Numbered from the stretch's first letter, positions 1 through 9,091 are shown. The stretch: 31,336 bases of DNA from Thermodesulfobacteriota bacterium (GCA_030024065.1 JASEIE010000010.1:1-31336), one strand, 5' to 3'. Notes: generated from the sequence alone by a model not told the origin. Made by a program: numbers and translations.

Positions 1-62
1 GATGTGTAAGTACTGCAAGGTATTTAGCAGACTGATACTAATAGGTCGATCGGCTTGACCAT
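1..62 (+). rRNA. 23S rRNA, 3' end (partial)
   Basis: The first 60 bases match the universal 3' end of bacterial 23S rRNA: the segment with ACTAATAGGTCGATCGGCTTGACC-type sequence (bases 38-60) is the conserved terminal helix region. The gene enters from outside the window. The AT-rich spacer to the 5S gene (about 63-180) contains an imperfect inverted repeat, AAATCCTAA at 128-136 against TTAGGATTT at 147-155, which could be part of pre-rRNA processing; no tRNA is seen in it. The exact 3' end is estimated. Confidence 0.93.
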
Positions 63-180
63 AATTGAAATTATGAGATTAAAAGCCTTCATCCATATTC
101 AAAATTAAATCCAAATTTCTAATTTCCAAATCCTAATTATTAGAATTTAGGATTTAGTGCTAAGGATCTGAATTGAGATT

Positions 181-297
<117 letters not shown>

Positions 298-328
298 TTA
301 AAACGTGTCCTCGCAAAAGCGGGGAGAT

Positions 329-365
329 AAAAGGCCCATCAGCAATGATGGGCCTTTTATTTTCT
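329..365 (+). terminator. rRNA operon intrinsic terminator
   Basis: A perfect 12-bp stem, AAAAGGCCCATC (329-340) with GATGGGCCTTTT (347-358), closes a 6-nt loop and runs into a T-rich tail (ATTTTC). It lies about 30 nt downstream of the 5S gene and is a textbook Rho-independent terminator for the rRNA operon. Confidence 0.9.
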
Positions 366-533
366 TAATTTCCTCTTGCCAACCTCCTCAAAATTCATTA
401 TATTGCTTCCCAAAAGAGACATATTAAATTAAACAGATTGTGTTTTGAGCTTGAATTGATGATGGAGAGGTTCCGAAATGTCATCATTCAAGACTCCCAA
501 ATTTTACAATCATTCTACGGGAAAGGGTAAATC

Positions 534-2147
534 ATGGCGACTTGTTCTCAAACCATAGCTAAAACTCTTAAGGAGTTGGGGATCAAAAGGATGTTCGGTC
601 TACCGGGCGGAGAGATTCTGGATCTCATTGAGAATTGTAGAAAGGTGGGCATCGAATTCATTCTGACAAGGCATGAGTCGGTTGCCGCTTTTATGGCAGA
701 TGTCACCGGTCAGATCACAGGGATTCCTGGTGTTTGCCTTTCCACTGTGGGGCCAGGAGCCACCAATCTGGTCAGCGGTGTGGCCAATGCCTACCTGGAT
801 CGATCCCCTGTCCTGGTATTTACAGCCCAGCTTTCCACCTCTTCTCAGCCTTATGCCAGTCATCAATTTATCTCCCTGGAAAGGCTTTTTGAGCCGGTGA
901 CGAAAAAAGTATTCACTCTCACAGCCCAGAATAGCCGGGCAATGGTTCAGGAGGGATTTCAGATTGCGAAGACAGGCCCCAAAGGACCTGTCTTCTTCTG
1001 CATTCCCAGCGATGTTGGAAAAATGGAGGAGATATCCACAAAGAGGGACACCCTTGCTCCCCCGACAGGAAGTTCATCAAAGCCTATCGATGAAAAACTT
1101 ATTTACAGTATGATTGAAGAGATCCATAAGGCCCGTAGACCTCTGGTCCTTCTCGGAATAGGGATCGATCCTAAAAGAGATACCCAAACCGTCAGGCAAT
1201 TTATTAAAAAGAGCCGATTTCCGGTGATGGCCACCCCAAAGGCAAAAGGCATCTTTCCCGATGCTGACCCCCTTTATCTTGGAACTGCTTCAGGTATGAT
1301 GGCGGATGACATGATGGTAGATTGGATTATGAAAGCAGATCTGGTGATAGGCATTGGATATGATCCTGTGGAATCGGACAAAACCTGGCATAAAGACATT
1401 CCTCTTATTTCCATCAATGACTTTAGCATTGCCTACAAAGATTATTTTCCTTATATGGAGGTTGTGGGAGAAATCAAAACGGTCCTCAGCCTGCTCATGA
1501 AAGAAGATTTCTCGCAGCATGATGGGTCGAAGGAGGATCTCAAAACCTTCAAAGGAGACCTTGTCAAGAAACTGACGCCATCGAAAAAACCATTGGCCGG
1601 GACTTTTTCTCCTTACGAGATTATCCAGAAAACAAGAGAAGCACTTCCCCAAGATGCCATTGTTACCACTGATGTGGGAGCCCATAAATTCCTTATGGGA
1701 CAGGGCTGGAAGTCCTATCGTCCCTTGACCTTTTTAATGTCCAACGGGCTTTCATCAATGGGATATGGTCTTCCTGCTGCCATGGCAGCGAAGCTTGCTT
1801 TGCCCAAAGCTCCGGTGGTCTGTGTCACAGGAGATGGTGGGTTTTCGATGATGCTCCAGGATCTGGAAACTGCTGTCCGTCTGAAGCTTCCCATTATCAT
1901 TTTAGTCTTTTGCGATGATCTCCTTGGCCTCATTGATATGGTTCAAAAGCGGAGGGGGTATCCCCAATATGGAGTCGGATTCAAAAGGGTTAAATTCGCT
2001 TCGGTAGCGAAAGGGTTTGGGGCTTGGGGCATTAAGCTTCGCACCCTTAAAGAACTCCCTGAAGTTTTTTCTTCAGGATTCAAATCAGATAGACCCACCG
2101 TCATCGAAATCTCAATAGATGGATCAGAATATATGGAACAGTTGTAA
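534..2147 (+). CDS. Thiamine-diphosphate enzyme, acetolactate synthase large-subunit-like
   Basis: A 537-residue protein of the acetohydroxyacid synthase / pyruvate decarboxylase superfamily, which joins or cleaves 2-oxoacids using ThDP, Mg2+ and often FAD. The N-terminal PYR domain has GLPGGEILDLI (about 22-32) and the expected catalytic glutamate E48 in RHESVAAFMAD. The central domain follows, and the C-terminal PP domain has the GDGG motif at 433-436. The usual NN that closes the Mg-ThDP motif is DD (461-462, in FCDDLLGLI), as in some acetolactate-synthase-like relatives. RBS-like GAAAGGG sits ahead of the ATG at 534. No regulatory small subunit (ilvN) is adjacent, which argues against the biosynthetic enzyme; a catabolic or specialised ThDP lyase (for example a sulfoacetaldehyde or oxalyl-CoA type) cannot be excluded. 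Family assignment is firm, substrate unknown. Confidence 0.85.
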   Translation: MATCSQTIAKTLKELGIKRMFGLPGGEILDLIENCRKVGIEFILTRHESVAAFMADVTGQITGIPGVCLSTVGPGATNLVSGVANAYLDRSPVLVFTAQLSTSSQPYASHQFISLERLFEPVTKKVFTLTAQNSRAMVQEGFQIAKTGPKGPVFFCIPSDVGKMEEISTKRDTLAPPTGSSSKPIDEKLIYSMIEEIHKARRPLVLLGIGIDPKRDTQTVRQFIKKSRFPVMATPKAKGIFPDADPLYLGTASGMMADDMMVDWIMKADLVIGIGYDPVESDKTWHKDIPLISINDFSIAYKDYFPYMEVVGEIKTVLSLLMKEDFSQHDGSKEDLKTFKGDLVKKLTPSKKPLAGTFSPYEIIQKTREALPQDAIVTTDVGAHKFLMGQGWKSYRPLTFLMSNGLSSMGYGLPAAMAAKLALPKAPVVCVTGDGGFSMMLQDLETAVRLKLPIIILVFCDDLLGLIDMVQKRRGYPQYGVGFKRVKFASVAKGFGAWGIKLRTLKELPEVFSSGFKSDRPTVIEISIDGSEYMEQL

Positions 2148-2196
2148 TCTTTGGAAAAACCTAATTCACCGAGGATCCACAGTTCCCCCTTTATAA

Positions 2197-2415
2197 AACA
2201 GGTTCGCTGAAGGCGATAAAAGAGAGGGAGGGTCAGGCATTAGTAATAAGATATTGGTCGAAAATGAGAGATACTTTCCATATGCTTCAATAAAGACATT
2301 CAAATGGGAATGTATGAAGGCCTCAGTGGCCCTGAGCAAAATGACAGGGATCGCCTTTAATACATGTCCTGCCATAACAGTCAAAGAATTTGATAAGCTG
2401 ATGGCGGAGGTTTAA
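2197..2415 (+). pseudogene. Unassigned C-terminal coding remnant
   Basis: Directly after a TAA at 2194-2196 there is an open frame of 72 codons ending at TAA 2413-2415, with no ATG start and no clear ribosome site (the first plausible start is TTG 2254). It reads as ordinary protein, with KILVENERYFPYASIKTF and a C-terminal ITVKEFDKLMAEV. This looks like the tail of a decayed gene rather than a functional one. I do not recognise the family. The opposite strand also holds a 72-codon frame, which looks like a shadow. Confidence 0.35.
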
Positions 2416-2457
2416 GGGGAAACTTTTTGTAGATCACCTCAATTGCATTGCCCTATC

Positions 2458-3396
2458 TCAACCTATAAGCTTGAGGTGCTGCTGCAGGTTCTCCGCGTGA
2501 GAAAAAAGGCGGGTACTGGAGAGCATCCATAGGAAAGCCCTGGCAGCCTTGCTCAAGAAAGTTCTATCTAAATAGAATACATCGAAGTCAACGGATAGAT
2601 CGAAACCTTCGAGGTTAATTCGCTTTAGAAGCCCAGCTTCGATTTCTCTCCTGACCGAAACTTCTGGCACCACTGTGATACCGTACCCCTCTTGTACAAG
2701 CTGCTTAGTGGCCTCCAGGTTCTGGAGCTCTATCGATTTTTTAGGATAATTTCTGCCTGCCTTTTTTCTAAACCATCTTTCCACAAGTATCCTATTTTGT
2801 GTTCCCTTTTCGCGCCAGATGAAATGAGTCTTGTCTAAATCAGAAATGGAAACGGATTTCTTGGTCGCCAATGGATTGGTAGAGGAAGCTACCACAACAA
2901 GCTTTTCCTGATGTAGGAAGACCTTGGTTAGCCTATGGTGAAACGGGAACTCTCCAGCTACCCCCATGTCGACCTCCCTTTCGAGGACCATATCAAGAAC
3001 TTTGTGGGAGTTTCCAATCCGCAATTCAAATTTTATTCCAGGATATTGTCTATTGTAACGACCGAGGACTCCTGGCAGTAAGTAGGTGCCCGGCACAGCA
3101 GTGGAACCAATGGTTAGATTCCCTTCATGGAGAACTTGTAAGTAACTAAACCGAGTTTTAATTTCCTCGTAGAGATGAAACAGGCGGTCAGTATAGGAGA
3201 GAAGAGTTTCTCCCTCCCGGGTCAGCTGAACCTTTTTATTGCGGGACCTTTCGAACAGTCTGATGCCGAAGAAGGACTCGAGAGCTTTGATCTGTTGACT
3301 TACGGCGGGCTGTGTGAGGAAAAGCTCATCGGCCGCTTTGGTGAAGCTTCCTGCTTTTGCAATTTTATGGAAGGCATTTAGCTGCCCAATGTTCAT
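2458..3396 (-). CDS. LysR-family transcriptional regulator
   Basis: A 312-residue protein of normal LysR length. Residues 1-60 form the winged helix-turn-helix (AFHKIAKAGSFTKAADELF, then TQPAVSQQIKALE and LFERS), and residues about 90-300 form the periplasmic-binding-protein-like effector domain (LTIGSTAVPGTYLLPGVL, GITVVPEVSV). The overall pattern resembles CysB/CysL/CbbR-type members that sense small metabolites. It converges with the ThDP enzyme gene and diverges from the CYTH gene at 3556; the AT-rich 160-bp gap between them is the likely place for its own operator. Which neighbour it controls cannot be read from sequence. Confidence 0.92.
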   Translation of the reverse strand: MNIGQLNAFHKIAKAGSFTKAADELFLTQPAVSQQIKALESFFGIRLFERSRNKKVQLTREGETLLSYTDRLFHLYEEIKTRFSYLQVLHEGNLTIGSTAVPGTYLLPGVLGRYNRQYPGIKFELRIGNSHKVLDMVLEREVDMGVAGEFPFHHRLTKVFLHQEKLVVVASSTNPLATKKSVSISDLDKTHFIWREKGTQNRILVERWFRKKAGRNYPKKSIELQNLEATKQLVQEGYGITVVPEVSVRREIEAGLLKRINLEGFDLSVDFDVFYLDRTFLSKAARAFLWMLSSTRLFSHAENLQQHLKLIG

Positions 3397-3555
3397 AAAT
3401 AATCCTTATCAATTTAATTATTTTTTATAATTTGAGATTCTAAACCAATTTGACTAAAAAGTAAAGCAAACTTGGGGGAGATCGTATAGGTTTGTTGTTT
3501 CTTGGTTTTTTCACAGGCAGAAATTATACAAGAAGGCAGTCCTTAAGGAGGAAAA

Positions 3556-4020
3556 ATGGGAAAGGAAATTGAACGCAAGTTTTTGCTGAAAAGCGATGCG
3601 TGGCGTGGTCTTGCCGAGGGGACGATGTACCGGCAGGGCTATCTGAACAGCGTCAAAGAGCGCACCGTCCGGATCAGAACGGTCGGCGACAAAGCATTTC
3701 TCACCATCAAGGGGCTTACCGTTGGCGCGACGCGGACCGAGTACGAATACGAGATCCCCTCTGATGAATGTAACGCAATGTTGGACAACTTGGCGGAAAA
3801 GCCGTTGATCGAAAAAAAGCGTTACAAGATTGCCAAGGACAGGCTGACGTGGGAAATTGACGAGTTCTTCGGTGACAACAAGGGTCTCATCGTTGTCGAA
3901 GTGGAGCTGGCAAGCGAAGAACAAGCATTCGAAAAACCCGAGTGGGTAGGCGAAGAGGTGACGGGTGACCCCCGTTACTTCAACGCGAACCTCATCAATC
4001 ATCCTTTTACCCAGTGGTAG
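3556..4020 (+). CDS. CYTH-domain protein (triphosphate tunnel metalloenzyme)
   Basis: A 154-residue single-domain CYTH protein. The signature ExExK is intact at the N terminus (E4, E6, K8 in MGKEIERKF), followed by the alternating charged strands of the tunnel: RTVRIRTVGDKAFLTIKG (about 36-53), TEYEYEIP, LIEKKRY, and LTWEIDEF then LIVVEVEL near the C terminus. Known relatives hydrolyse inorganic triphosphate or act as class IV adenylate cyclases; short bacterial versions of this size are usually triphosphatases. A good AAGGAGG ribosome site lies at 3545-3551. It is the first of three consecutive CYTH-like genes in a GC-rich block that contrasts with the flanking DNA. Confidence 0.9.
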   Translation: MGKEIERKFLLKSDAWRGLAEGTMYRQGYLNSVKERTVRIRTVGDKAFLTIKGLTVGATRTEYEYEIPSDECNAMLDNLAEKPLIEKKRYKIAKDRLTWEIDEFFGDNKGLIVVEVELASEEQAFEKPEWVGEEVTGDPRYFNANLINHPFTQW

Positions 4021-4076
4021 GTTTCGGATTTCACAAAAGCCCTGATGTAGGATATATTCAAAAGGGAGGTATCGAA

Positions 4077-4715
4077 ATGCCAGATGTGTTTGCCAAAAGT
4101 ACCGCCGTCTCTGCCGAAGAGGCTGCTCGGATTGTCCCGCGCGCAGAATTTCGCGTGTTTGGGCAGGGTATCATTGACATCGTAAACCAAAAGACGTGGG
4201 ATGCCGGCGCTGTCCTGCAAAAAGCGCGCAAGATGCCGCCGGAAACGTACTTTCTTTCCGCGCATACCAACGAGGCGAACGTCAAAGTGCGCGAGGGCTT
4301 GCTCGACATCAAGACCAAGGTTGGCGAAACGCCGGAAGGGTACGAGATTTTCCAGCCGAGCGGCAAATTCCAGTTCCCCGTGAAGAAAGAGGATTTGGCA
4401 ACGATCTTGTCGCACCTCAAGGTGGAGATGAACCTCGACAAGGACACCTACACCATCGAGGAATTCATCGCGATGGCGCGGAAGCATCCGGACCTGGTGC
4501 CTGTGACCGTGGAAAAGATGCGTTACGGTTTCACCGTCGAGGGCATCATCTGCGAGTATGCGCAGGTCTGGTTCAACGGGGCTTTGGTCGAGTCCGCCTG
4601 CTGCGAGAGTGAGAATTACGCGGGTATGCGCCAGGTCATCGAGGCATTGGGCATCGCCGCCATGCCCAACACCAACTATCTGAAAGCGGCAAAGCGTGTT
4701 GTAGGTATGGAGTAG
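4077..4715 (+). CDS. Divergent CYTH-like protein
   Basis: The frame is open from 4014, but the ATG at 4077 follows an AAAGGGAGG ribosome site (4061-4069), giving 212 residues. I infer a CYTH-like fold: an N-terminal strand EFRVFGQGI stands where ExExK normally lies, then YFLSAHTNEANVKVREG and LLDIKTKV match the usual arginine/lysine strand pair, and VEKMRYGFTVEG with WFNGALVESACCESEN match the C-terminal tunnel strands. ExExK is not conserved, so triphosphatase activity is doubtful. The gene starts 57 nt after the classical CYTH gene and is probably co-transcribed with it. No established function is known to me for this subgroup. Confidence 0.7.
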   Translation: MPDVFAKSTAVSAEEAARIVPRAEFRVFGQGIIDIVNQKTWDAGAVLQKARKMPPETYFLSAHTNEANVKVREGLLDIKTKVGETPEGYEIFQPSGKFQFPVKKEDLATILSHLKVEMNLDKDTYTIEEFIAMARKHPDLVPVTVEKMRYGFTVEGIICEYAQVWFNGALVESACCESENYAGMRQVIEALGIAAMPNTNYLKAAKRVVGME

Positions 4716-4934
4716 TCTGCGCGGGACCCGCCTTGGTGCGGCCCGCCATAATGCCAAAAGATAAGGAAATGGCCTAAGGTGTCTCCTGAGACTGTTGGCC
4801 TTCTCGGTCTTAGTGCCGGCCAGTTTGTCCATCCGCTACCACTCCGGGGGCGAAAGACAACCCGGAGGAGATGATTCGATACATAACATTCAAAATGCCT
4901 CGGACGTACTTTCGAGGGAGAGAAAGGAGAACGG

Positions 4935-5786
4935 ATGATGAAACACGGTGAAAAAGGATTGTTGCTGTTTGTTGCGGCCCTTGTCGTTGCCATCGGATTC
5001 ACCCCTCAGGCTTGGGCGCAGAAGGCCACCGCCGAGAGCTTTGCTCAGAAGGACCAGACGATCGAGTATCATTTCATGCTGATCGAGGGCGATCTTACGG
5101 AAAAAAATATGACGAAATTCCTGGCCGAGAAGATTATTGCGCCCCTGAAACCCATCTGTGATATTGAGCCCCTGTCCAAGCCCAGGACGGGGATCTATGT
5201 CGATTCCCGGGACCGCGTTCTGGACAAGAATAAAATCATCCTTCGCGTCCGTGAAGGTTTGATCACAACCAAAGCGCGCGCGTTGGCGCCCGAGGTTCTG
5301 CTCGACCTGGAGAAGTGCAGTGCGAAGAAGTACGAGATGGATTATTTCGACCAGCCCGAGTATTCCATCTCCTCCGACATCAGGTTCAAGAAAGAGGAGT
5401 TCGATGTCAACCCGTCCAAGTGGACGATTCCGGACCTCCTCGGTTTCATGGGGAAGCAGTGCCCGGCCCTTGCAGACCAGCTCCGGCCGGTCGTGAAGGA
5501 CGGCGCGGGAATCGAGATTCCCGGCGTGGCGATCATGTACGGGGCCGACCTCACCCTGAAGCATCCTATGGCCAAGAAGGCCAAGGGTGCGGGGATCTCA
5601 GTGTGGTTTTTCCCGCCCACGAACAAGGCCATCGTAGAGCTCGCCTTTGGCGGTTACGTACGGGACAGGGGGGAGCTTGACCAGGCGTATGCCGAGATCG
5701 GCAAGTTCCTGAAGAGCGGAGGACTTCTGAAGGCGGAACAGGTTTCGAAGACGGAGCAGTACTTCAACGCCTATTTCAAACAGTGA
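4935..5786 (+). CDS. Exported CYTH-like protein
   Basis: A 283-residue protein with a clear signal peptide (MMKHGEKGLLLFVAALVVAIG, then APQ/AWA-type cleavage after about residue 29). The mature part has TGIYVDSRDRVLDKNKIILR and VREGLITTKAR, the spacing of strands seen in CYTH proteins (YxDTxDxxLxxxGxxLRxR), and a C-terminal strand VELAFGGYVRD with a terminal helix. This is a suggestion of a CYTH-like barrel, not a confident domain match; the ExExK triad is not evident. An AAGGAG site (4924-4929) precedes the tandem ATGATG. An exported member of a normally cytoplasmic family, beside two others, is unusual. The 220-nt gap before it shows no terminator with a T-tract. Confidence 0.6.
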   Translation: MMKHGEKGLLLFVAALVVAIGFTPQAWAQKATAESFAQKDQTIEYHFMLIEGDLTEKNMTKFLAEKIIAPLKPICDIEPLSKPRTGIYVDSRDRVLDKNKIILRVREGLITTKARALAPEVLLDLEKCSAKKYEMDYFDQPEYSISSDIRFKKEEFDVNPSKWTIPDLLGFMGKQCPALADQLRPVVKDGAGIEIPGVAIMYGADLTLKHPMAKKAKGAGISVWFFPPTNKAIVELAFGGYVRDRGELDQAYAEIGKFLKSGGLLKAEQVSKTEQYFNAYFKQ

Positions 5787-5945
5787 AGTCATGACCTCTG
5801 GCTCCAAAGCTGGTAGTCCAACCGGCCGAGGGGCACAAACCTGAGCGGGGGGTGATTTTGAGGATGGAAAGGACATTCCATCTATGCGATTCAGAGGGGA
5901 AAAGATCAGGGAAGCAATTAAATAATAGCAAAGGGGGTAAGTGTT

Positions 5946-6896
5946 ATGAAAAAAAGACTATTGTGTTTGCTCGTGACAGGATTGATCCTCGTATGGTTAA
6001 GTCCGGCCCAGGCCAGGTTTACTGAACGTCCTATCAATGTTGTTGTTTATCTCAAGCCTGGAGGGGCAGGGGATATTTTCACAAGAAGGTTTGTAAAAAT
6101 CGCAGAAAAATATACCGATGCTAAGTTCGTTGTGCTAAACAAACCAGGGGCAGGTGGTCTTACGGCCATGCATCATATTGTTTCGGGAAAGCCTGATGGC
6201 TATAACCTGGCCTTTATGACCAAGTCCGTCATTGCGAAGTTTGTTGGTCCTGATGTTAAAATAAAAATCGATGACTTTGAATGGCTCGCCATGCTGGTAT
6301 CTGATCCAGAAAGCCTCATCGTCAATGTGAAATCGCCGATTCGCACACTCGATCAAATTATCGCCGACGCCAAGGCCAAAAAAGGCGCTCAGCTTTGGGT
6401 TGGACCGGCCACAGGCGGGAACGATCACATTATGGCCAGGAAGACGTGGCGGGCTTTAGGGATTGAGGCCAAATGGGTTCCCTTTGAAAGTGGTGAAGAA
6501 GCCATGACAGCCCTGATGGGTGGTCACGGAGTTGTCTACGTAGGGAATCCGGAGGATGTGGCCGGGAAGCCCGACCTGGAAAATGTGGTCATATCAGCTC
6601 CTAAACGGCTGGGCGGTGTCTGGGCTAATATACCGACGTTCAAAGAACTCGGGGTCCGCGGCCTGGATGAAGAGATCATGTGGCGTGGGTTTGTAATAAA
6701 AGCAGGTATTCCGGAAGAGGCCCGGAAATTTTATCACGATATAATTACGAAGGTGTCCAATGATCCCACCTGGCGGAAATATATCGAAGATGCGGGGGCC
6801 GCTCCGGTCTTCCATAAGGACGACAAGCTCAAAGAGATCGTTAAAGAAGACTTTAAGGATTTCGCTGAAATTATCAAAGAGCTGGGTATCAAGTAA
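5946..6896 (+). CDS. tctC: Tripartite tricarboxylate transporter substrate-binding protein (TctC/Bug family)
   Basis: A 316-residue periplasmic solute receptor. The signal peptide runs to about residue 23 (SPAQA|RF). The mature start INVVVYLKPGGAGDIFTRRF and the loop LNKPGAGGL (about 64-72) are the hallmark of Bug proteins, where these loops clamp a carboxylate ligand. GGHGVVYVGNPEDV and the C-terminal EDAGAAP segment also fit. Ribosome site AAAGGGGG lies at 5930-5937. It heads a run with TctB and TctA on the same strand, so it should deliver a carboxylate to that membrane pair. The ligand cannot be predicted. Confidence 0.93.
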   Translation: MKKRLLCLLVTGLILVWLSPAQARFTERPINVVVYLKPGGAGDIFTRRFVKIAEKYTDAKFVVLNKPGAGGLTAMHHIVSGKPDGYNLAFMTKSVIAKFVGPDVKIKIDDFEWLAMLVSDPESLIVNVKSPIRTLDQIIADAKAKKGAQLWVGPATGGNDHIMARKTWRALGIEAKWVPFESGEEAMTALMGGHGVVYVGNPEDVAGKPDLENVVISAPKRLGGVWANIPTFKELGVRGLDEEIMWRGFVIKAGIPEEARKFYHDIITKVSNDPTWRKYIEDAGAAPVFHKDDKLKEIVKEDFKDFAEIIKELGIK

Positions 6897-6988
6897 ACCC
6901 AGTTCTAACGGGGTAAACACATAAAAAAACCGAGAGAGGGTAACATCGATTTTGTCTCTCGAAACCTTCAGTGAGGGGATAGGCCGGT

Positions 6989-7513
6989 ATGAGTCCAATA
7001 TTGCTTGCCATGGGAGCGTTGGCAGTTCTTGTTGGCATCGGAATATTAGTCCGTTTTTCGGGGATGAGGCAACATCTGGGCAACATCCTCATCCCCTGTT
7101 GTCTGATCGCCCTGTCCTTAGTATTTTTGGCCATTACTTATGACTTTCCTGTTGCTGAAGAGGCAGGGCCAGCGGCGATTCCAAGATTGTGGATTTTCCT
7201 GATCTTGGTCTTGTCCAGCATCATTTTATGGCAAATCCTTCGTGGAAAGGAAAAGGTTGTGCCCAGGATTGAAAGGACTGGTTTGTTAGTCCTGGTGATG
7301 GTTACCTTCATTGGTTACTTTGTGGCAATCTCGTACATTGGTTATTTCTTGAGCTCCTTCCTTTTCATCGTTCTGTTGTTAAATATGCTCTCGTATCGTA
7401 AGAAGGTGCTCATTTATTTGATCGCAGGAGGCTGGGTACTTTTTTCATACCTGGTGTTCTATAAGCTTCTCTATATCCAGCTTCCCCTTGGCTTCTTTGA
7501 GGGCTTTTTCTAA
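6989..7513 (+). CDS. tctB: Tripartite tricarboxylate transporter small membrane subunit (TctB family)
   Basis: A 174-residue integral membrane protein with about five or six hydrophobic segments (approximately 5-22, 33-50, 66-84, 96-116, 118-132, 138-158). The loop EEAGPAAIPRLW before the third segment matches the TctB pattern in which a Gly/Phe-Pro motif precedes the membrane helix. It lies between the receptor and the large TctA subunit, the standard order tctC-tctB-tctA. GAGGGG at 6973-6978 serves as ribosome site. Confidence 0.88.
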   Translation: MSPILLAMGALAVLVGIGILVRFSGMRQHLGNILIPCCLIALSLVFLAITYDFPVAEEAGPAAIPRLWIFLILVLSSIILWQILRGKEKVVPRIERTGLLVLVMVTFIGYFVAISYIGYFLSSFLFIVLLLNMLSYRKKVLIYLIAGGWVLFSYLVFYKLLYIQLPLGFFEGFF

Positions 7514-7597
7514 CCCATTGAGCAATGGTCTATGATGAGCAGTCATTGATACCTTTTCGCAAATCGGAGGGATACAAGAGGGATCCTTGGAGGAATC

Positions 7598-9091
7598 ATG
7601 GAACTATTTAACAATTTAGCGTCGGCCTTCGTCGCTCTGTTAAGCTGGCAATCTATACTCGTGATGGTCGTTGGAGTTATTTTGGGGATTCTGGGTGGGG
7701 CCATGCCCGGGATATCTCCTTCAACTGCCGTGGCCCTGTTGGTTCCCTTCAGCTTCACCATGGACGCAAGATTAGCTTTAATCATGCTCGTTGCTATTTA
7801 CCAGGCGGCGAATTATGGCGGCGCGATCACCGCCGTGCTGATCAATACACCGGGGACCCCTTCAACGGCAGCGACATGCTTTGACGGATACCCCCTCACC
7901 CAGCAAGGAAAGGCAGGCAAAGCTCTGGGCATTGCTCTCTTGGGTTCCTGTGTTGGCGGGATTGTTGCCGCCATCATTCTCATTCTCTTCTGTGTGCCTC
8001 TTGCCCGGGTTGCCCTGAAGTTCTCTCCTGCGGCCTACTTCGGCTTGGCAATATTCGGTTTGGCTACCGTAGCCTCACTGGGCGGCGGTAACATTATAAA
8101 GGCTATTGTCGCCGTTTTGATCGGCCTCTTGATCAAAACCATTGGTCTCGACCCTATCGCTGGCATTAATCGGTTTACGTTCGGTTCTGAACTGCTCTAC
8201 GACGGTTTCGCTTTGATCCCGGCTTTGTTGGGCCTTTTTGCCGTGAGCGCGGTCTTTGAGCAGTTTGAGAAGTGGACGGGGTTAGACCGAAAACTGGAGA
8301 AGGTTGACAGCATGCTGCCCTCTTTCAAGGAGACCTGGAAATTAAAGAGAGTTTATTTACAGTCTTCCATTATCGGGACCATCGTCGGTATCTTCCCCGG
8401 AGCGGGGGCTACCATTGCATCGTTCATCAGCTACGATGTGGCCAAACGGACAAGCAAGGAACCCGAGAAGTTCGGCAAAGGCTCTCTGGAAGGCCTTGCT
8501 GCCCCCGAAACAGCTGACAGCAGCTCGGTGGGAGGGGCTTTGATCCCTCTCTTAGCCTTAGGTATTCCTGGAAGCGCTACAGATGCTGTCCTGATAGGCG
8601 CATTTATTCTGCATGACCTGGTTCCAGGTCCACTTCTTTTCAGGGATCATCCCGGTATCGTCTATGGAATTTTTGCTTCCCTTCTTGTCGTCAATATCCT
8701 CGTCTATCTCATCGGCCTGTATGGCAACCGGGCCTTCATCAAAATGGTCTGTGTGTCGGATGCTGTGTTGTATCCTCTCATATTGGTGGTTGCACTGATT
8801 GGCACCTATTCTGTGAACAATTCACTATTCGATATGGGAGCCTGTATCGGATTTGGCTTCGTAGGATGGATTCTTAAACGGTACGGGTATCCAGTGGCGC
8901 CGGTTGTTCTGGGCATCGTGCTGGGGAAATTGATAGAATATAGTTTTAGGCGCGGGGTCATCATGGGGGGATACACCGTATTCTTCACAGATAAACTTGC
9001 CTTCGTTGTTTTATTGTTGGCGACGCTGTCGTTGTCATACCCGCTGATTAGTGCAGGCTGGAGTAGGCTCAAAAAGGGGAGACAAAGTTAA
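7598..9091 (+). CDS. tctA: Tripartite tricarboxylate transporter large membrane subunit (TctA family)
   Basis: A 497-residue permease of the expected length with about 12 hydrophobic segments. Family signatures are complete: GILGGAMPGISPSTAVALL (about 29-47), NTPGTPSTAATCFDGYPLT near residue 83, and the repeat-related second motif GIFPGAGATIASFISYDVAK with APETADSSSVGGALIPLLAL in the middle. TctA forms the substrate path and uses the ion gradient to import the carboxylate delivered by TctC. It follows tctB by 84 nt and precedes the DUF47 gene by 58 nt, suggesting one transcript. Confidence 0.95.
   Translation: MELFNNLASAFVALLSWQSILVMVVGVILGILGGAMPGISPSTAVALLVPFSFTMDARLALIMLVAIYQAANYGGAITAVLINTPGTPSTAATCFDGYPLTQQGKAGKALGIALLGSCVGGIVAAIILILFCVPLARVALKFSPAAYFGLAIFGLATVASLGGGNIIKAIVAVLIGLLIKTIGLDPIAGINRFTFGSELLYDGFALIPALLGLFAVSAVFEQFEKWTGLDRKLEKVDSMLPSFKETWKLKRVYLQSSIIGTIVGIFPGAGATIASFISYDVAKRTSKEPEKFGKGSLEGLAAPETADSSSVGGALIPLLALGIPGSATDAVLIGAFILHDLVPGPLLFRDHPGIVYGIFASLLVVNILVYLIGLYGNRAFIKMVCVSDAVLYPLILVVALIGTYSVNNSLFDMGACIGFGFVGWILKRYGYPVAPVVLGIVLGKLIEYSFRRGVIMGGYTVFFTDKLAFVVLLLATLSLSYPLISAGWSRLKKGRQS

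Noticed and set aside
2435..2478. Inverted repeat CACCTCAA / TTGAGGTG as a terminator
   Set aside because: The loop is 28 nt and no T-tract follows on either strand.
3999..4832. 277-codon minus-strand frame opposite the second CYTH-like gene
   Set aside because: It is antisense to a gene with a good ribosome site and family motifs; long antisense frames are expected in GC-rich DNA.
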